DNA from: an uncultured Cloacibacillus sp.
Lineage (GTDB): Bacteria > Synergistota > Synergistia > Synergistales > Synergistaceae
Length of the DNA: 32,385 nucleotides
NCBI GenBank assembly: GCA_900545755.1
Contig: URAG01000020.1
Location: 1 to 32,385 of the forward strand
Direction: 5' to 3'
In this document: positions 1 to 8,708 of the stretch, one piece after another
Layout of the letters: each line of letters starts with the position of its first letter
How positions within the stretch are numbered: the stretch's first letter is position 1
The notes under the pieces: model-generated
The model's database searches: none
Told to the model about the DNA's origin: nothing
Seen by the model: the letters and a program-made list of their open reading frames with translations, nothing else
Position numbers and translations under genes: made by a program

Positions 1-918
1 GCGGAAAACAGTATGCTGGAGACGGCCCACACGCTGGCGGTACGCAGAGGCGCGAAAAAGATCGCGGCTCTGCTTGACGGCAGCTATTCCCCGGATGACG
101 AAGGTTCCCAGGAAGGGCGGCAAAAAATCGCCGCGGGCGGCATGACGCTCCACGAGGCGGTGCGCAAGAGCGACGAAGCTGCGGTGCGCGCTCTGACGGA
201 TATGGGCGAGGACGTCAACGCCATCAGCGATCAGGAATCATTCGAGGGGCTTTCTCCGTTGGCTGTGGCCTGCCAGACGTGCGACATTCCGATGGCCTCT
301 CTGCTGTTGGAGCTGGGGGCCGACCCTTCTCAGAAAAATGGGCATGGGGAACAGCCCATCGCCGCGCTGTTCGGCTCTCAGATTATGCTGCACGGGCCGA
401 AAAACCTTTACAAGGACAGGCTCGCGGAGCGGCTGGTGGAGCTCCTGGTACGGCACGGCTTTGACCTGGACAGCAGCCTGAACGATCAGGGGGACTGCCT
501 GCTCGGGATGGCTTGCTCTTCTCAGAACGGAAGGGGCGACGGCAGGGACAGCGTGATCGACATGGTTGTGGAGGAAGCGATACGCCTCGGCGCGGACGTG
601 AACCGGAAAAACAACTTCGGCCAGACGCCGCTGATGCTCTCATGCACAGGCGATTTCCATACTATGGAGGCGGTGCAGACGGCGCTTCTGGAAGCCGGGG
701 CTGACGTGACGCTGCGGGACGCGCAGGGGAGCACGGTGCTGCATTACGCGGCGTACTATGGCGCGCGCGCGGATGCGGCGGCGATGACGGAGCTGATGCT
801 GGACTTCGGGGAGCCGGACGCGAACGCGGTCAACCTGGCCGGAAAGACGGCGATGGATTACGCGGTGGAGCAGGACAACACACCTCTGGTCAAGCTGCTG
901 CTGCCGTACATGGATTAG
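1..918 (+). CDS. ankyrin-repeat protein, 5'-truncated
   Basis: The protein is a series of ankyrin repeats with recurring TPLxLAC, LLLELGADP and LLEAGADV-type helices and turns. Such repeats serve as protein-protein binding scaffolds; the partner is unknown. The frame is open to base 1 and residues before the first ATG (base 13) already read as the second half of a repeat, so the gene starts upstream of the window. At least six repeats are visible, and the C-terminus ends within a repeat (AVEQDNTPLVKLLL). No signal peptide or membrane segment is seen in the part present. The next gene, 21 bases on, is a paralogue. Isoleucine is almost always ATC or ATT here, unlike the ATA-rich genes from 2310 onward, so this stretch may have a different origin. 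The fold is clear; the biological role is not. Confidence 0.85.
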   Translation, partial: AENSMLETAHTLAVRRGAKKIAALLDGSYSPDDEGSQEGRQKIAAGGMTLHEAVRKSDEAAVRALTDMGEDVNAISDQESFEGLSPLAVACQTCDIPMASLLLELGADPSQKNGHGEQPIAALFGSQIMLHGPKNLYKDRLAERLVELLVRHGFDLDSSLNDQGDCLLGMACSSQNGRGDGRDSVIDMVVEEAIRLGADVNRKNNFGQTPLMLSCTGDFHTMEAVQTALLEAGADVTLRDAQGSTVLHYAAYYGARADAAAMTELMLDFGEPDANAVNLAGKTAMDYAVEQDNTPLVKLLLPYMD

Positions 919-939
919 CGGAAGGGGAAGAGGATCATC

Positions 940-1923
940 ATGCCGGTAAGTCTCGACAATATGCTGCTCACAGCCTGCAAGAACGGGCAAAAAGGCGTCG
1001 TGCAGGCGTTTTTGAAAAAGGGAGGGCTCCAGCTCGACAAACGCGACGCGCAGGGCGGCACGCCGCTGTACTACGCGAGCGCCAAAGGATCGCGCGACAT
1101 TGTAAAACTTCTGCTGGACGCGGGGGCCGACGCGTCCGTCGCGGACAATCAAAGCCGCACGGCTCTGCATATGGCCTGCCAGACGGGCAATAAGGACATC
1201 ATCCGCCTGCTGCGCGACAGCGGCGCGGATTTGAACGGAACGGACCAGGCGGGAAAGACCCCGCTGATCTACGCTGCCCAACACGGGCGAAGCGAGGCGT
1301 GCCGCTTTCTGCTGGAACTTGGGGCGGACAAGACGGTGACCGACGAGGACGGACACAACGCATTTGACTACGCCGCGTCGAACGGCATGCGCGACGTCAT
1401 CGCGCTGCTTGAGGACGAGGGCAAGCAGACGGACCACGCTGGAAACACGACTCTGCACCAGGCCTGCTACCAGAACCAGAGCGAGGTCGTCGAAGCGCTT
1501 ATCCGCGCGGGCCGTGTGGATTTGGACGCCCCCAACGACGCCGGGGAGACGCCTCTGCTGATGGCGTGTCAGAACCAGAACGTCTATCTGGTGGAAATCC
1601 TACTCAAGGCGGGAGCCGACCCCAACAGGAAGCTGCTGAACGGCTTTTCTCCGCTGCACTACGCGGCGGCGGGCGGAAACTACGCCACCGCCAGGACGCT
1701 GCTTATGGGCGGCGCGGACGTAAATATCCGCGATATTGACGGCGAAACCCCGCTGATTCTGGCGGCCCGCGAGGGACACAACGATATGACGGCCCTGCTG
1801 ACCGAAAACGGCGCCGACGTGAACCTGGTGGATAATTCACAGCATAGCGCGCTGCACTACGCCACCGAAAACGGCTTCACGGAGATTGTCGAGCAGCTTT
1901 TGACGGCGGGCGCGGAGATGTAG
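940..1923 (+). CDS. ankyrin-repeat protein
   Basis: This 327-residue protein consists of about nine to ten consecutive ankyrin repeats and nothing else obvious. Recurrent units include TPLYYASAKGS, TALHMACQTGN, TPLIYAAQHGR, TPLLMACQNQN, SPLHYAAAGGN and TPLILAAREGH, each followed by an LLxxGAD turn. No signal peptide, membrane helix or enzymatic domain is visible, so a cytoplasmic binding scaffold is the safest reading. The ATG at 940 follows a purine-rich GAAGAGGA ribosome-binding site. It is in tandem with the ankyrin gene upstream and probably co-transcribed, with a strong terminator 40 bases after the stop. Codon use (no ATA for isoleucine that I could find) differs from the genes after 2310. 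Function unknown. Confidence 0.88.
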   Translation: MPVSLDNMLLTACKNGQKGVVQAFLKKGGLQLDKRDAQGGTPLYYASAKGSRDIVKLLLDAGADASVADNQSRTALHMACQTGNKDIIRLLRDSGADLNGTDQAGKTPLIYAAQHGRSEACRFLLELGADKTVTDEDGHNAFDYAASNGMRDVIALLEDEGKQTDHAGNTTLHQACYQNQSEVVEALIRAGRVDLDAPNDAGETPLLMACQNQNVYLVEILLKAGADPNRKLLNGFSPLHYAAAGGNYATARTLLMGGADVNIRDIDGETPLILAAREGHNDMTALLTENGADVNLVDNSQHSALHYATENGFTEIVEQLLTAGAEM

Positions 1924-1965
1924 CGTCCTCGTATCCCTGCGCAAGAAGACGTTATTTAACTTCCT

Positions 1966-2030
1966 TCCGGCCATGCCGCGCGGACGGCGCTTTGACGCTC
2001 CACGCGGCCGGCGCCGGAGGATTTTTTTTT
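1966..2030 (+). terminator. rho-independent terminator after the ankyrin genes
   Basis: TCCGGC (1966-1971) pairs with GCCGGA (2013-2018), and an inner CCGCG/CGCGG stem lies inside. The hairpin is followed by nine consecutive T residues (2022-2030). It would end the ankyrin-gene transcript. Confidence 0.75.
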
Positions 2031-2309
2031 GCCCGGTGGCCGCCGCAAGACGCCGTGACGGCGACGCGCGTTGGCCTTACGCGGAATCCTAGCTAAAGCC
2101 GATAAGCGGCCCAGTTTAGAAAACTTATGACAGGAACGGGTAGGAACCGAAAATTTCATACAAAGCCGTCTAATCCCGGAGAGCACGCCTCAATGCGGAC
2201 CCCCCGGGATTTTTTCTTTTTGCGGTTGTATTTTGAGGAATATCCTTCCAGTACAGATAGCCCAACGGCGCGCGACGTGATAGGATATATTGTGGAAGGG
2301 GTTGTGTTT
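2031..2309 (+). promoter_or_regulatory. leader of the RNase J operon with terminator-like hairpin
   Basis: This gap between the ankyrin terminator and the RNase J start has no credible gene. It contains a second intrinsic-terminator shape: AATCCCGG (2172-2179) pairs with CCGGGATT (2204-2211), followed by TTTTTCTTTT. Because it lies about 100 bases before the RNase J start it could be an attenuator in the leader, or the end of an upstream transcript. I tried to match the 2060-2170 stretch to SRP RNA, tmRNA, RNase P RNA and preQ1 motifs without success. A change from ATA-poor to ATA-rich coding sequence occurs across this gap, so a segment boundary may lie here. No convincing -35/-10 pair was found. 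Confidence 0.45.
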
Positions 2310-4016
2310 ATGGCCGAATCCGAGAATAAGAAGGCCTCCGTGCGGAGGCGGCTGAAGAGAAAGCCGGAGCTGACGGTCTGCCCGCTCGGCGGGATGGGGG
2401 AGATTGGGAAGAATCTCACCGTTTTCCGCTGCGGCGACGATTTTATAATCGTAGACTGCGGGCTGAAGTTTCCGGAGGAAGATATGCTCGGGATTGATTT
2501 TGTCATCCCGGACGTTGAATATCTGATAGAGAATAAGTCGAAGATAAAGGCGATTTTTATAACGCACGGCCACGAGGACCATATCGGCGCGCTTCCTTTC
2601 GTGCTGCCTCGGCTCGACGTGCCTGTCTACTGCTCGCGGCTCGCTGGCGGTCTTATCGAGAACAAAATGGTGGACGCGCGGACGGGCTATGCGCCAGATT
2701 ACCGCTATGTCTGCCCGGGCGACAGGGTGACGGCGGGCTGCTTCGAGGTGGAGTTCGTTCAGCTCTGCCATTCCATTCCCGACGCTTTCGCGCTCGCTAT
2801 CCACACGCCGCTCGGCGTGATCGTCCACACGGGGGATTTCAAATTCGACCCGACGCCGGCGGACGGCAACAAGCCCGATTACAGCACTCTCGCGCGCCTC
2901 GGCGACGAGGGCGTGCTTCTGCTGATGTCCGACTCGACGAACGTCGAGCGTCCCGGCTCTACGCCGTCTGAGAAGGTCATCGGTCAGACCTTCGAGCGCT
3001 TCTTCCGTCTCTACAAGGACAGGCGCATCGTAATCGCTACCTTCGCGAGCAATCTCAACAGGACTCAGATGATTTTAGCGACTGCGGCGCGTTTCAACCG
3101 CAAGGCCGTGCTCGTTGGGCGCAGCATGATTGCGAACGTCGAGCTTGCGTCTCAGCTCGGCTATCTCGACGTGCCGGATGGCCTCATCGTTTCGGCGCAG
3201 GAGGCGGAGCACATGCCGGACAACCACGTCGTAGTGCTGACGACTGGGAGCCAGGGCGAGCCGTTCTCCGGCCTTGTGCTTATGAGCCGCGGCGCGCACC
3301 GCCAGGTCAAGCTCGGCGCTAAAGATTTAGTAATCATCTCCGCTAATCCGATTCCAGGCAACGAGAAGCTCGTGAGCCAGACTGTGAACAGGCTCTTCGC
3401 CTGCGGCGCGGAGGTCATATACGAGCGTGAGGAGAAGATCCACGTCTCGGGGCACGCTTCGCGCAACGAGCTGATGCTGATGTTCAGCCTGACGCGGCCG
3501 AAGTTCTTCGTGCCGTGCCACGGCGAGTACCGCCATCTTGTGCGCCACGCGCAGCTCGCGCGCGAGATGGGCGTCGCTGCTAAGAACGTGTTTATTTTGC
3601 AGAACGGCGACCAGCTCCGCTTCAGCGGGCAGCGCGCGGAGATGATAGGCCGCGTGCAGGCGGGGCCGGTGCTTATAGACGGCGTCGTGCTCGGCGAGTT
3701 CGAGGGCAGCATCCTGCGCGAGCGGCGCGAGATGGCGGAGAACGGGCTCGTCGTCGTTTCGGTCGTGCTCGACTCTTCGATGAAGCCGGTCGCGCCGGTG
3801 CAGATACAGACGCGCGGCAGCGTATATTCGGCGGATGACGGCAGCACCTTCGGCGAGCTGGAGAACGCGGTGCTGACGGCGGTCGCGCAGTTCGCGCGCA
3901 CGCCTGGCGCGAAGCGCGAAACTCTGCCGACGGAGATACGCAAGCGGATACGCGAGGTTTTCTCGAAGAGCTCGCGCAACTATCCGACGATAATTCCGCT
4001 TATAACGTATATTTAA
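2310..4016 (+). CDS. rnj: ribonuclease J
   Basis: RNase J is a metallo-beta-lactamase/beta-CASP ribonuclease with 5'-3' exonuclease and endonuclease activity in RNA maturation and decay. At 568 residues it has the family's usual length. Visible hallmarks are the GGMGEIGKN start of the domain, the zinc motif HGHEDHIGAL near residues 85-94, the HTGDFKFD motif near 172, SDSTNVERPG, the beta-CASP segment with SGHAS, and PCHGEYRH. I chose ATG 2310 because a GGAAGGGG ribosome-binding site sits eight bases before it and the family homology begins soon after. The same frame is open further upstream to 2127, but that part looks like leader. It opens the long gene series; uppP follows after about 107 bases. 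Confidence is high. Confidence 0.95.
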   Translation: MAESENKKASVRRRLKRKPELTVCPLGGMGEIGKNLTVFRCGDDFIIVDCGLKFPEEDMLGIDFVIPDVEYLIENKSKIKAIFITHGHEDHIGALPFVLPRLDVPVYCSRLAGGLIENKMVDARTGYAPDYRYVCPGDRVTAGCFEVEFVQLCHSIPDAFALAIHTPLGVIVHTGDFKFDPTPADGNKPDYSTLARLGDEGVLLLMSDSTNVERPGSTPSEKVIGQTFERFFRLYKDRRIVIATFASNLNRTQMILATAARFNRKAVLVGRSMIANVELASQLGYLDVPDGLIVSAQEAEHMPDNHVVVLTTGSQGEPFSGLVLMSRGAHRQVKLGAKDLVIISANPIPGNEKLVSQTVNRLFACGAEVIYEREEKIHVSGHASRNELMLMFSLTRPKFFVPCHGEYRHLVRHAQLAREMGVAAKNVFILQNGDQLRFSGQRAEMIGRVQAGPVLIDGVVLGEFEGSILRERREMAENGLVVVSVVLDSSMKPVAPVQIQTRGSVYSADDGSTFGELENAVLTAVAQFARTPGAKRETLPTEIRKRIREVFSKSSRNYPTIIPLITYI

Positions 4017-4123
4017 GGCGCGTAAGAATATATAATTCCCGCCGTTCCGCCGCGCGCCCCCGCGTCCGCTCGCGGCGGGGTGCGACATTTGGAAAATTTA
4101 TAAACATGAGGTAAAAACGTCAG
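4017..4123 (+). promoter_or_regulatory. rnj-uppP gap: -10-like box and GC hairpin
   Basis: The gap holds a perfect TATAAT at 4031-4036 without a good -35 partner. An inverted repeat follows, CCGCCGCG (4047-4054) with CGCGGCGG (4071-4078), lacking a T-run. It could be an internal promoter with a structured leader, or a weak transcription checkpoint within the operon. Either reading is tentative. Confidence 0.3.
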
Positions 4124-4933
4124 ATGAATATGGATACGATAATTCTCGGCCTGGTGCAGGGCTTTACGGAGTTTCTGCCCGTCAGCAGCTCCGGCCATCT
4201 CGCGCTCGCGAAGATTTTTTTCGGTATGGAGATGCCGCCGCTCAACTACGACCTTGTGCTGCACGTCTCCACGACGCTCGCGACGGTGATTTTCTTCTTC
4301 CCCGATATATGCGCGCTGTTCGTTGAATGGTGCAAAGGCTTCGGCGGCGGCGATGCGCGCTCGAAGCCGGGCTGGAGCGTCGGCTGGGCCGTCGCGCTCG
4401 GTACTGTAGTGACGGGGGCCGTCGGCATGGCTATCAAAGATTTCTCCGAGGAGGCGTCGCTCAATTCGCTCGCAGTCGGAATCTGCCTCCTGATAACGGG
4501 CGTCATGCTTCTGCTTTCGCGTTACATCAGCGGCGGCGGGGACAAGGTAAAGCTGAAAAACGGCTTCGTCGTCGGCTTGGTCCAGGGTATAGCCGTAATG
4601 CCCGGCATCTCGCGCTCCGGCTCCACCATCATAGCGGGGCTTGCGTCGGGGCTCTCGAAGGAGGAGGCTTTCCGTTTTTCGTTCCTTCTATCTATACCGG
4701 CGATAATCGGCGCGACGTGCGTCCAGGCCCTTGAGTTCGGCGGCTGGGACAGTTTCGCCTCTACGATGCCCGACGGGTGGCTCGCCGGCGCGGCCTGTTC
4801 GTTCGCCAGCGGCCTTCTGTCGCTGTTCCTTTTGAAACGGCTCGTCATCGCCTCCAAGTGGTGGTACTTCGGCGTCTACTGTCTCGCCGTCGGCGGCCTG
4901 TCGGTAATTTTGACCTGCATGGGAGGATGGTAA
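4124..4933 (+). CDS. uppP: undecaprenyl-diphosphatase (UppP/BacA)
   Basis: UppP dephosphorylates undecaprenyl pyrophosphate to the monophosphate, recycling the lipid carrier for peptidoglycan and surface-polymer synthesis, and can give bacitracin resistance. The 269-residue protein is strongly hydrophobic with about eight membrane segments. It has both family signatures: QGFTEFLPVSSSGHL near residues 11-25, with the active-site glutamate, and PGISRSGSTI near 160, with the conserved arginine. Start ATG 4124 has a GAGG-type site upstream; ATG 4130 is an alternative two codons in. It is followed one base later by the DUF4321 gene. Its place beside csaB and ftsEX fits a cell-envelope operon. Confidence 0.95.
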   Translation: MNMDTIILGLVQGFTEFLPVSSSGHLALAKIFFGMEMPPLNYDLVLHVSTTLATVIFFFPDICALFVEWCKGFGGGDARSKPGWSVGWAVALGTVVTGAVGMAIKDFSEEASLNSLAVGICLLITGVMLLLSRYISGGGDKVKLKNGFVVGLVQGIAVMPGISRSGSTIIAGLASGLSKEEAFRFSFLLSIPAIIGATCVQALEFGGWDSFASTMPDGWLAGAACSFASGLLSLFLLKRLVIASKWWYFGVYCLAVGGLSVILTCMGGW

Positions 4934-4934
4934 T

Positions 4935-5186
4935 ATGGCTCTCGTAAAAAGCGCTTCGATACGCTGGGGCGTGATTTTCCTCTGCATGATACTCGGCACG
5001 TGGCTCGGCCTCTTTCTTCAGAGATTTTCCGCCACCACGTCGCTGCTTTTCTCGAACATCGTCGATTTCACGGTGGACGTTCGCGAGATAGATCTGCTGA
5101 TGCTGCGGCTCGGCTTCCTATTCGCGCTCAAGCTGAATCTCGGGACGCTGATCGGCGCGATAGCGGGGATAGTGATAACAAGATGA
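4935..5186 (+). CDS. DUF4321 small membrane protein
   Basis: An 83-residue protein with two hydrophobic segments (about residues 11-28 and 55-80) separated by a short polar loop. It matches the DUF4321 pattern as I remember it, a family often seen immediately before maf. A GGGAGG ribosome-binding site lies eight bases before the ATG. It starts one base after uppP and its stop overlaps the maf start in ATGATGA. Function unknown; position suggests an inner-membrane partner in envelope or division processes, but nothing in the sequence proves it. Confidence 0.75.
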   Translation: MALVKSASIRWGVIFLCMILGTWLGLFLQRFSATTSLLFSNIVDFTVDVREIDLLMLRLGFLFALKLNLGTLIGAIAGIVITR

Positions 5187-5776
5187 TGACGAACATAGTA
5201 CTAGCTTCTGGCAGCCCGAGGCGTAGAGAGCTTCTCGCGGGGCTCGGCTGGCAGTTCCGCGTCGAGCCGTCGCTCATAACGGAGACGAAACCGGAGGGTG
5301 AAACGCCCGCGCATCTTGTTAAGCGCCTCGCCTTTGAAAAAGCTTCGGAGGTCGCCGGGCGCTTTCCGGGGAACTGGGTGATAGGCGCGGACACTGTGGT
5401 CGCGATAGACGGAATGATTCTCGGCAAGCCGAAGGACGAGGCGGAGGCGGAATCTATGCTCCGCCGCCTCGCGGGAGCGACGCACTCCGTATTCACCGGC
5501 GTCGCGCTCATCGCGCCCGACGGGAAGGGTCTGTGCGAGACGGAGGAGACTAAGGTGACTTTCCGCGCGCTCAGCGACGAGGAAATTTCTGCTTACGTAG
5601 CCTGCGGCGAGAGCATGGACAAGGCCGGGGCCTACGCGATACAGGGGCGCGGCACGCTGCTCGCCTCGCGCGTCGACGGATGCTATTTCAACGTTGTCGG
5701 CCTTCCGCTCTTCCGCCTGAGCTGCATGTTCGCGGCTATGGGCGCGCCGCTTTCAGCGCAATGGGGGAATGAATGA
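5183..5776 (+). CDS. maf: Maf family nucleoside triphosphate pyrophosphatase
   Basis: Maf proteins hydrolyse non-canonical or modified nucleoside triphosphates (dTTP/UTP or m7GTP types) to monophosphates, and are linked to septum control in some bacteria. The 197-residue product has the N-terminal LASGSPRRRELL motif, the GADTVV motif with the metal-binding aspartate, KPKDEAEA, and the DKAGAYAIQG motif near residue 150. Translation starts at ATG 5183 or 5186, overlapping the DUF4321 stop, so the two are coupled. The frame is open upstream, but the Maf motif fixes the start. The stop overlaps the next gene by four bases. The substrate subclass cannot be set from this reading with certainty. Confidence 0.93.
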   Translation: MMTNIVLASGSPRRRELLAGLGWQFRVEPSLITETKPEGETPAHLVKRLAFEKASEVAGRFPGNWVIGADTVVAIDGMILGKPKDEAEAESMLRRLAGATHSVFTGVALIAPDGKGLCETEETKVTFRALSDEEISAYVACGESMDKAGAYAIQGRGTLLASRVDGCYFNVVGLPLFRLSCMFAAMGAPLSAQWGNE

Positions 5777-7680
5777 TGAAGAGCATCAACAGGCGCAGTC
5801 TTTTATACTTCGCGCTCGCCGTCGCGGCGGCGCTGGCGCTTTACGGGCTTTCGGCCCGCTTGTCCGCCGAGAAGGGCGGCAAGACGGCGGCCTTCGTTAC
5901 CGAGAGCCGCGAAATTTTCTCGCTCGCCTATCAGAGCGGCAAAACGCCGGCGGACGTGTGGCGCGAGATAAACGCGCTCGGCGTCATGGGCGCGGCAGTC
6001 TCCGAGTTCACCGGCGACGAGCTCGCGATGTATTCCAACCTTGGAGTGCGCTTCGGCGCGGCGGCTTCGTTCGAAGCGAAGCTTGAGGCCGACGCGGGGC
6101 GCGCCGTGCTTTGCTGGGGCAAGAGCTTCCCTTACGCAGCACAGCTGCGCTCTTATCTTGAACGAAAACTTCCGAACGTAAGCTTCGTCGACGGCGCGGG
6201 CGGTAAAGTTTACGCGCTTCTGCCCGGCACCGTCGAAGAATTCAAGTCCTCGGCCATCGTACCTGATTTCGCAGCGCTCGAGTTCTGCCGCGCGAACGGC
6301 GCGAACGCGCTTTTCCGTCCAGGCCCGTGCACTCCGTCGTCAGGGGCCGACGTTGCGGAAGCCCTTGACTGGCTTGCGACCGAATATCCCCAGATTAAAA
6401 ACATAATTCCAGCTGGCGCGATTCTCGCCGGTTATCCTGACGTGCGGCCGATAGCCGCTGTTATGAAAGCGAAGGGTATTACGCTCTCTCAGGTAGAATT
6501 CGTGCGGCAGATCGGCGTTCCCGCGCTCGCGCGCAATCTCGGCAATCTCGTCGTTCCGATGCACAGCCTTACGAAAGATGAGATAATTTCGCGTAACATC
6601 AGCCGTCCGACGATTGTAGACCGCTACGTGCGCGCAGTGCATGAGCGCTCGATACGCCTCGTCATGGTTCATCCGTACGACTTGCAGATGGGCGCGCGGC
6701 TCGACATATTTTTGAAGGACTTAAATGATTACAAGAAGGCGCTTGAAGCCCGCGGCTACGCGCTGGGCTGGCCGCAGCCTCTGCCCGTATGGCCCGCGCC
6801 TCTCGCGGGGGCCTTTGCCTGCGGAATATGCTTCGTCTTCACGCTGTGGTTCTACGGCTCGCGCTGGAACGGCAGTGAAAAGCTTCCCGTGCCGCCGTAT
6901 TCTGCGCTCGCGCTATTCGCAGTCTCGGCGGCTCTCGGCGGGGCGCTCTGGTATTCTTCCGCCGCGGCGAGGCTTGCTGGGGGCATATGCGGCGCGCTCG
7001 TCGCTACGGAAGCGGCGCTGTGCGCCCTTGAGAGCGCGCACAGCCGCTTGCGCGGCGCGGTGCTCGCGCTGTTGACCGTAATCGCGGGGGGGCTTTCGAT
7101 AGCCTCGTTCTACGGAACGTCCGCCGCGGCTTTGCGGCTCACGCCGTTCTCAGGGGTCAAACTGACGCTGCTGCTGCCGCTGATACTGATCTTCGCGCAC
7201 GACATGAAACGGCGCGTACACCCGGAGGGGTTCGTTGAAGTCATGCGCCGCTCGCCGCTTTGGACCGAACTCGCGCTGTTCGGCATCGTGATGCTCGGCG
7301 CGCTGGTGATGGCGCTGCGCAGCGGCAACGTCTCGAACGTACCGGGGTGGGAGGTCGCCTTCCGCGATTTCGTCGAGAATATGCTAGTCGTGCGCCCGCG
7401 CACGAAGGAGTTCCTGATCGGCTACCCGGCGCTCGTGCTCTATTGGTTCACGGTGCGCAAAGGGCTCATTCCGTATTACCGCGAAGTGCTGCGCCTCGCC
7501 GCGGCGCTCGCCTTCTGCTCGGCGGTAAACACATTCTGCCATTTCCATACGCCTCTATATCTGAGCGTTATACGCACGCTCAACGGCTGGTGGCTCGGCC
7601 TGTTGATAGGCTTCGTATGCGCGGCTGCGCTTGGCCTCGTCCTGCCTAGGCTTAAGCGCGTGGCGAGCATACGTCTGTAG
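5773..7680 (+). CDS. DUF5693 family multi-pass membrane protein
   Basis: The 635-residue protein has an N-terminal membrane anchor (about residues 8-26). A large domain of about 300 residues, likely outside the cytoplasm, follows, and then about eight membrane helices to the C-terminus. I recognise it as DUF5693, a family I associate with Synergistota and Firmicutes and often next to csaB. The soluble part has a repeated TIM-barrel-like feel (VWREINALGV, MKAKGITLSQVEF, MHSLTKDEI), but no catalytic motif I can name. It overlaps maf by four bases (ATGA) and precedes csaB by 17 bases. Its neighbour suggests a role in export or modification of the pyruvylated wall polymer; that is inference from context only. 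Confidence 0.75.
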   Translation: MMKSINRRSLLYFALAVAAALALYGLSARLSAEKGGKTAAFVTESREIFSLAYQSGKTPADVWREINALGVMGAAVSEFTGDELAMYSNLGVRFGAAASFEAKLEADAGRAVLCWGKSFPYAAQLRSYLERKLPNVSFVDGAGGKVYALLPGTVEEFKSSAIVPDFAALEFCRANGANALFRPGPCTPSSGADVAEALDWLATEYPQIKNIIPAGAILAGYPDVRPIAAVMKAKGITLSQVEFVRQIGVPALARNLGNLVVPMHSLTKDEIISRNISRPTIVDRYVRAVHERSIRLVMVHPYDLQMGARLDIFLKDLNDYKKALEARGYALGWPQPLPVWPAPLAGAFACGICFVFTLWFYGSRWNGSEKLPVPPYSALALFAVSAALGGALWYSSAAARLAGGICGALVATEAALCALESAHSRLRGAVLALLTVIAGGLSIASFYGTSAAALRLTPFSGVKLTLLLPLILIFAHDMKRRVHPEGFVEVMRRSPLWTELALFGIVMLGALVMALRSGNVSNVPGWEVAFRDFVENMLVVRPRTKEFLIGYPALVLYWFTVRKGLIPYYREVLRLAAALAFCSAVNTFCHFHTPLYLSVIRTLNGWWLGLLIGFVCAAALGLVLPRLKRVASIRL

Positions 7681-7697
7681 GAGAAACGTTCAAGGCG

Positions 7698-8708
7698 TTG
7701 AAAAAAGAGTTCGACGTACTTCTTCTCGGGTATTACGGATTCGGCAACCTCGGCGACGAGCTTCTCTGCGAAGCGTCGCTGAGGCTGCTTGCGTCATGCG
7801 GCGTGCCGAAAGAGCGCGTCGCGCTGCTTTCCGCAGATCCGCGGGGAAGCGAGGATAAATTCGGCGTCCGCGCTTTCGACCGCTGGAGCCTGCGCGAGAT
7901 AGGGCGCGCCTGCGCCGTAAGCCGCAGCCTGCTGCTCGGCGGCGGAGGGCTTTTTCAGGATTCGACAAGCGTGCGCTCATGCGTCTACTACTACGCCGCC
8001 GTGCGCATCGCGAGGATGCTCGGCCTGAAAGTATGGGTGGAGGGGCAGTCTGTCGGGCCTCTTCGCAAAGGCTTGTCGCGAGCTCTGACGCGGGGCGCTT
8101 TAGCCTCGTGCGTCCACGTAGGCGTGCGCGACGAGAGCTCGCGCAAAATCCTCGATTCTATGGGGATCCGAGCCGTCTTTGCCCCTGACCTTGTGACCTC
8201 GTTGCCTGTGGCGCGCGCCGTTGGCGGAGGGGACTTCGTGCTATTTAACGCCCGCCCCGGCTACCGCGCGCTCGCGGAGCGCGCCGCGGCGAGCTGCATG
8301 AAGCTCGCGGAAAGCCTGCGGCGCAAGGTCGTGGGGGTAGCGCTTTCGCGCGGGGATGAAAAAGAGCTTGAGGCGATCGCTTCGGCAGGATTGGTAAAGC
8401 TTTCCGACATCGTCATGATTTCGTCTAAGGAAGAATTTTCCAGCGCTGCGTGCCGCGCTTCTGGCGCCATCGGCATGAGGCTTCATTTTCTTATACTTTC
8501 CGCGCTTTCCGGCCTTCCTCTCGCCGGCTGCGCCTATGATCCTAAGGTCGCTGGCCTTTGTATGCGTTATAATATTGCTTTGACAGACGGAGGCGAAACG
8601 CCGCTTTCCGCTCCGCCGTCCGCGGAGCTTGTCGCTGAGGATGCCGCGTCTGTCAGAAAAGTTTTTGCGGAAGGACTGCGCGCGGCTTGTGGTGAAATAA
8701 ATGGATGA
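7698..8708 (+). CDS. csaB: polysaccharide pyruvyl transferase CsaB
   Basis: CsaB transfers a pyruvyl group from phosphoenolpyruvate to a secondary cell-wall polysaccharide, making the ketal that SLH-domain S-layer proteins bind. The 336-residue protein has the family pattern: GYYGFGNLGDELL at the start, LLGGGGLFQDSTS near residue 80, VEGQSVGPL, and GMRLHFLILSALSGLPL with the conserved Arg/His near 265. The start is TTG 7698; no better-placed ATG exists and the motif begins within 12 codons. Its end overlaps the next start by eight bases. It implies an S-layer or SLH-anchored surface in this organism. Confidence 0.9.
   Translation: MKKEFDVLLLGYYGFGNLGDELLCEASLRLLASCGVPKERVALLSADPRGSEDKFGVRAFDRWSLREIGRACAVSRSLLLGGGGLFQDSTSVRSCVYYYAAVRIARMLGLKVWVEGQSVGPLRKGLSRALTRGALASCVHVGVRDESSRKILDSMGIRAVFAPDLVTSLPVARAVGGGDFVLFNARPGYRALAERAAASCMKLAESLRRKVVGVALSRGDEKELEAIASAGLVKLSDIVMISSKEEFSSAACRASGAIGMRLHFLILSALSGLPLAGCAYDPKVAGLCMRYNIALTDGGETPLSAPPSAELVAEDAASVRKVFAEGLRAACGEING

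Noticed and set aside
2031..2170. A structured RNA gene (SRP RNA, RNase P RNA, tmRNA) before RNase J
   Set aside because: None of the conserved core motifs of these RNAs could be matched by eye.
2127..2309. Upstream extension of RNase J to 2127
   Set aside because: The extra 61 residues show no family similarity and cover the terminator-like leader. A good ribosome-binding site marks ATG 2310.
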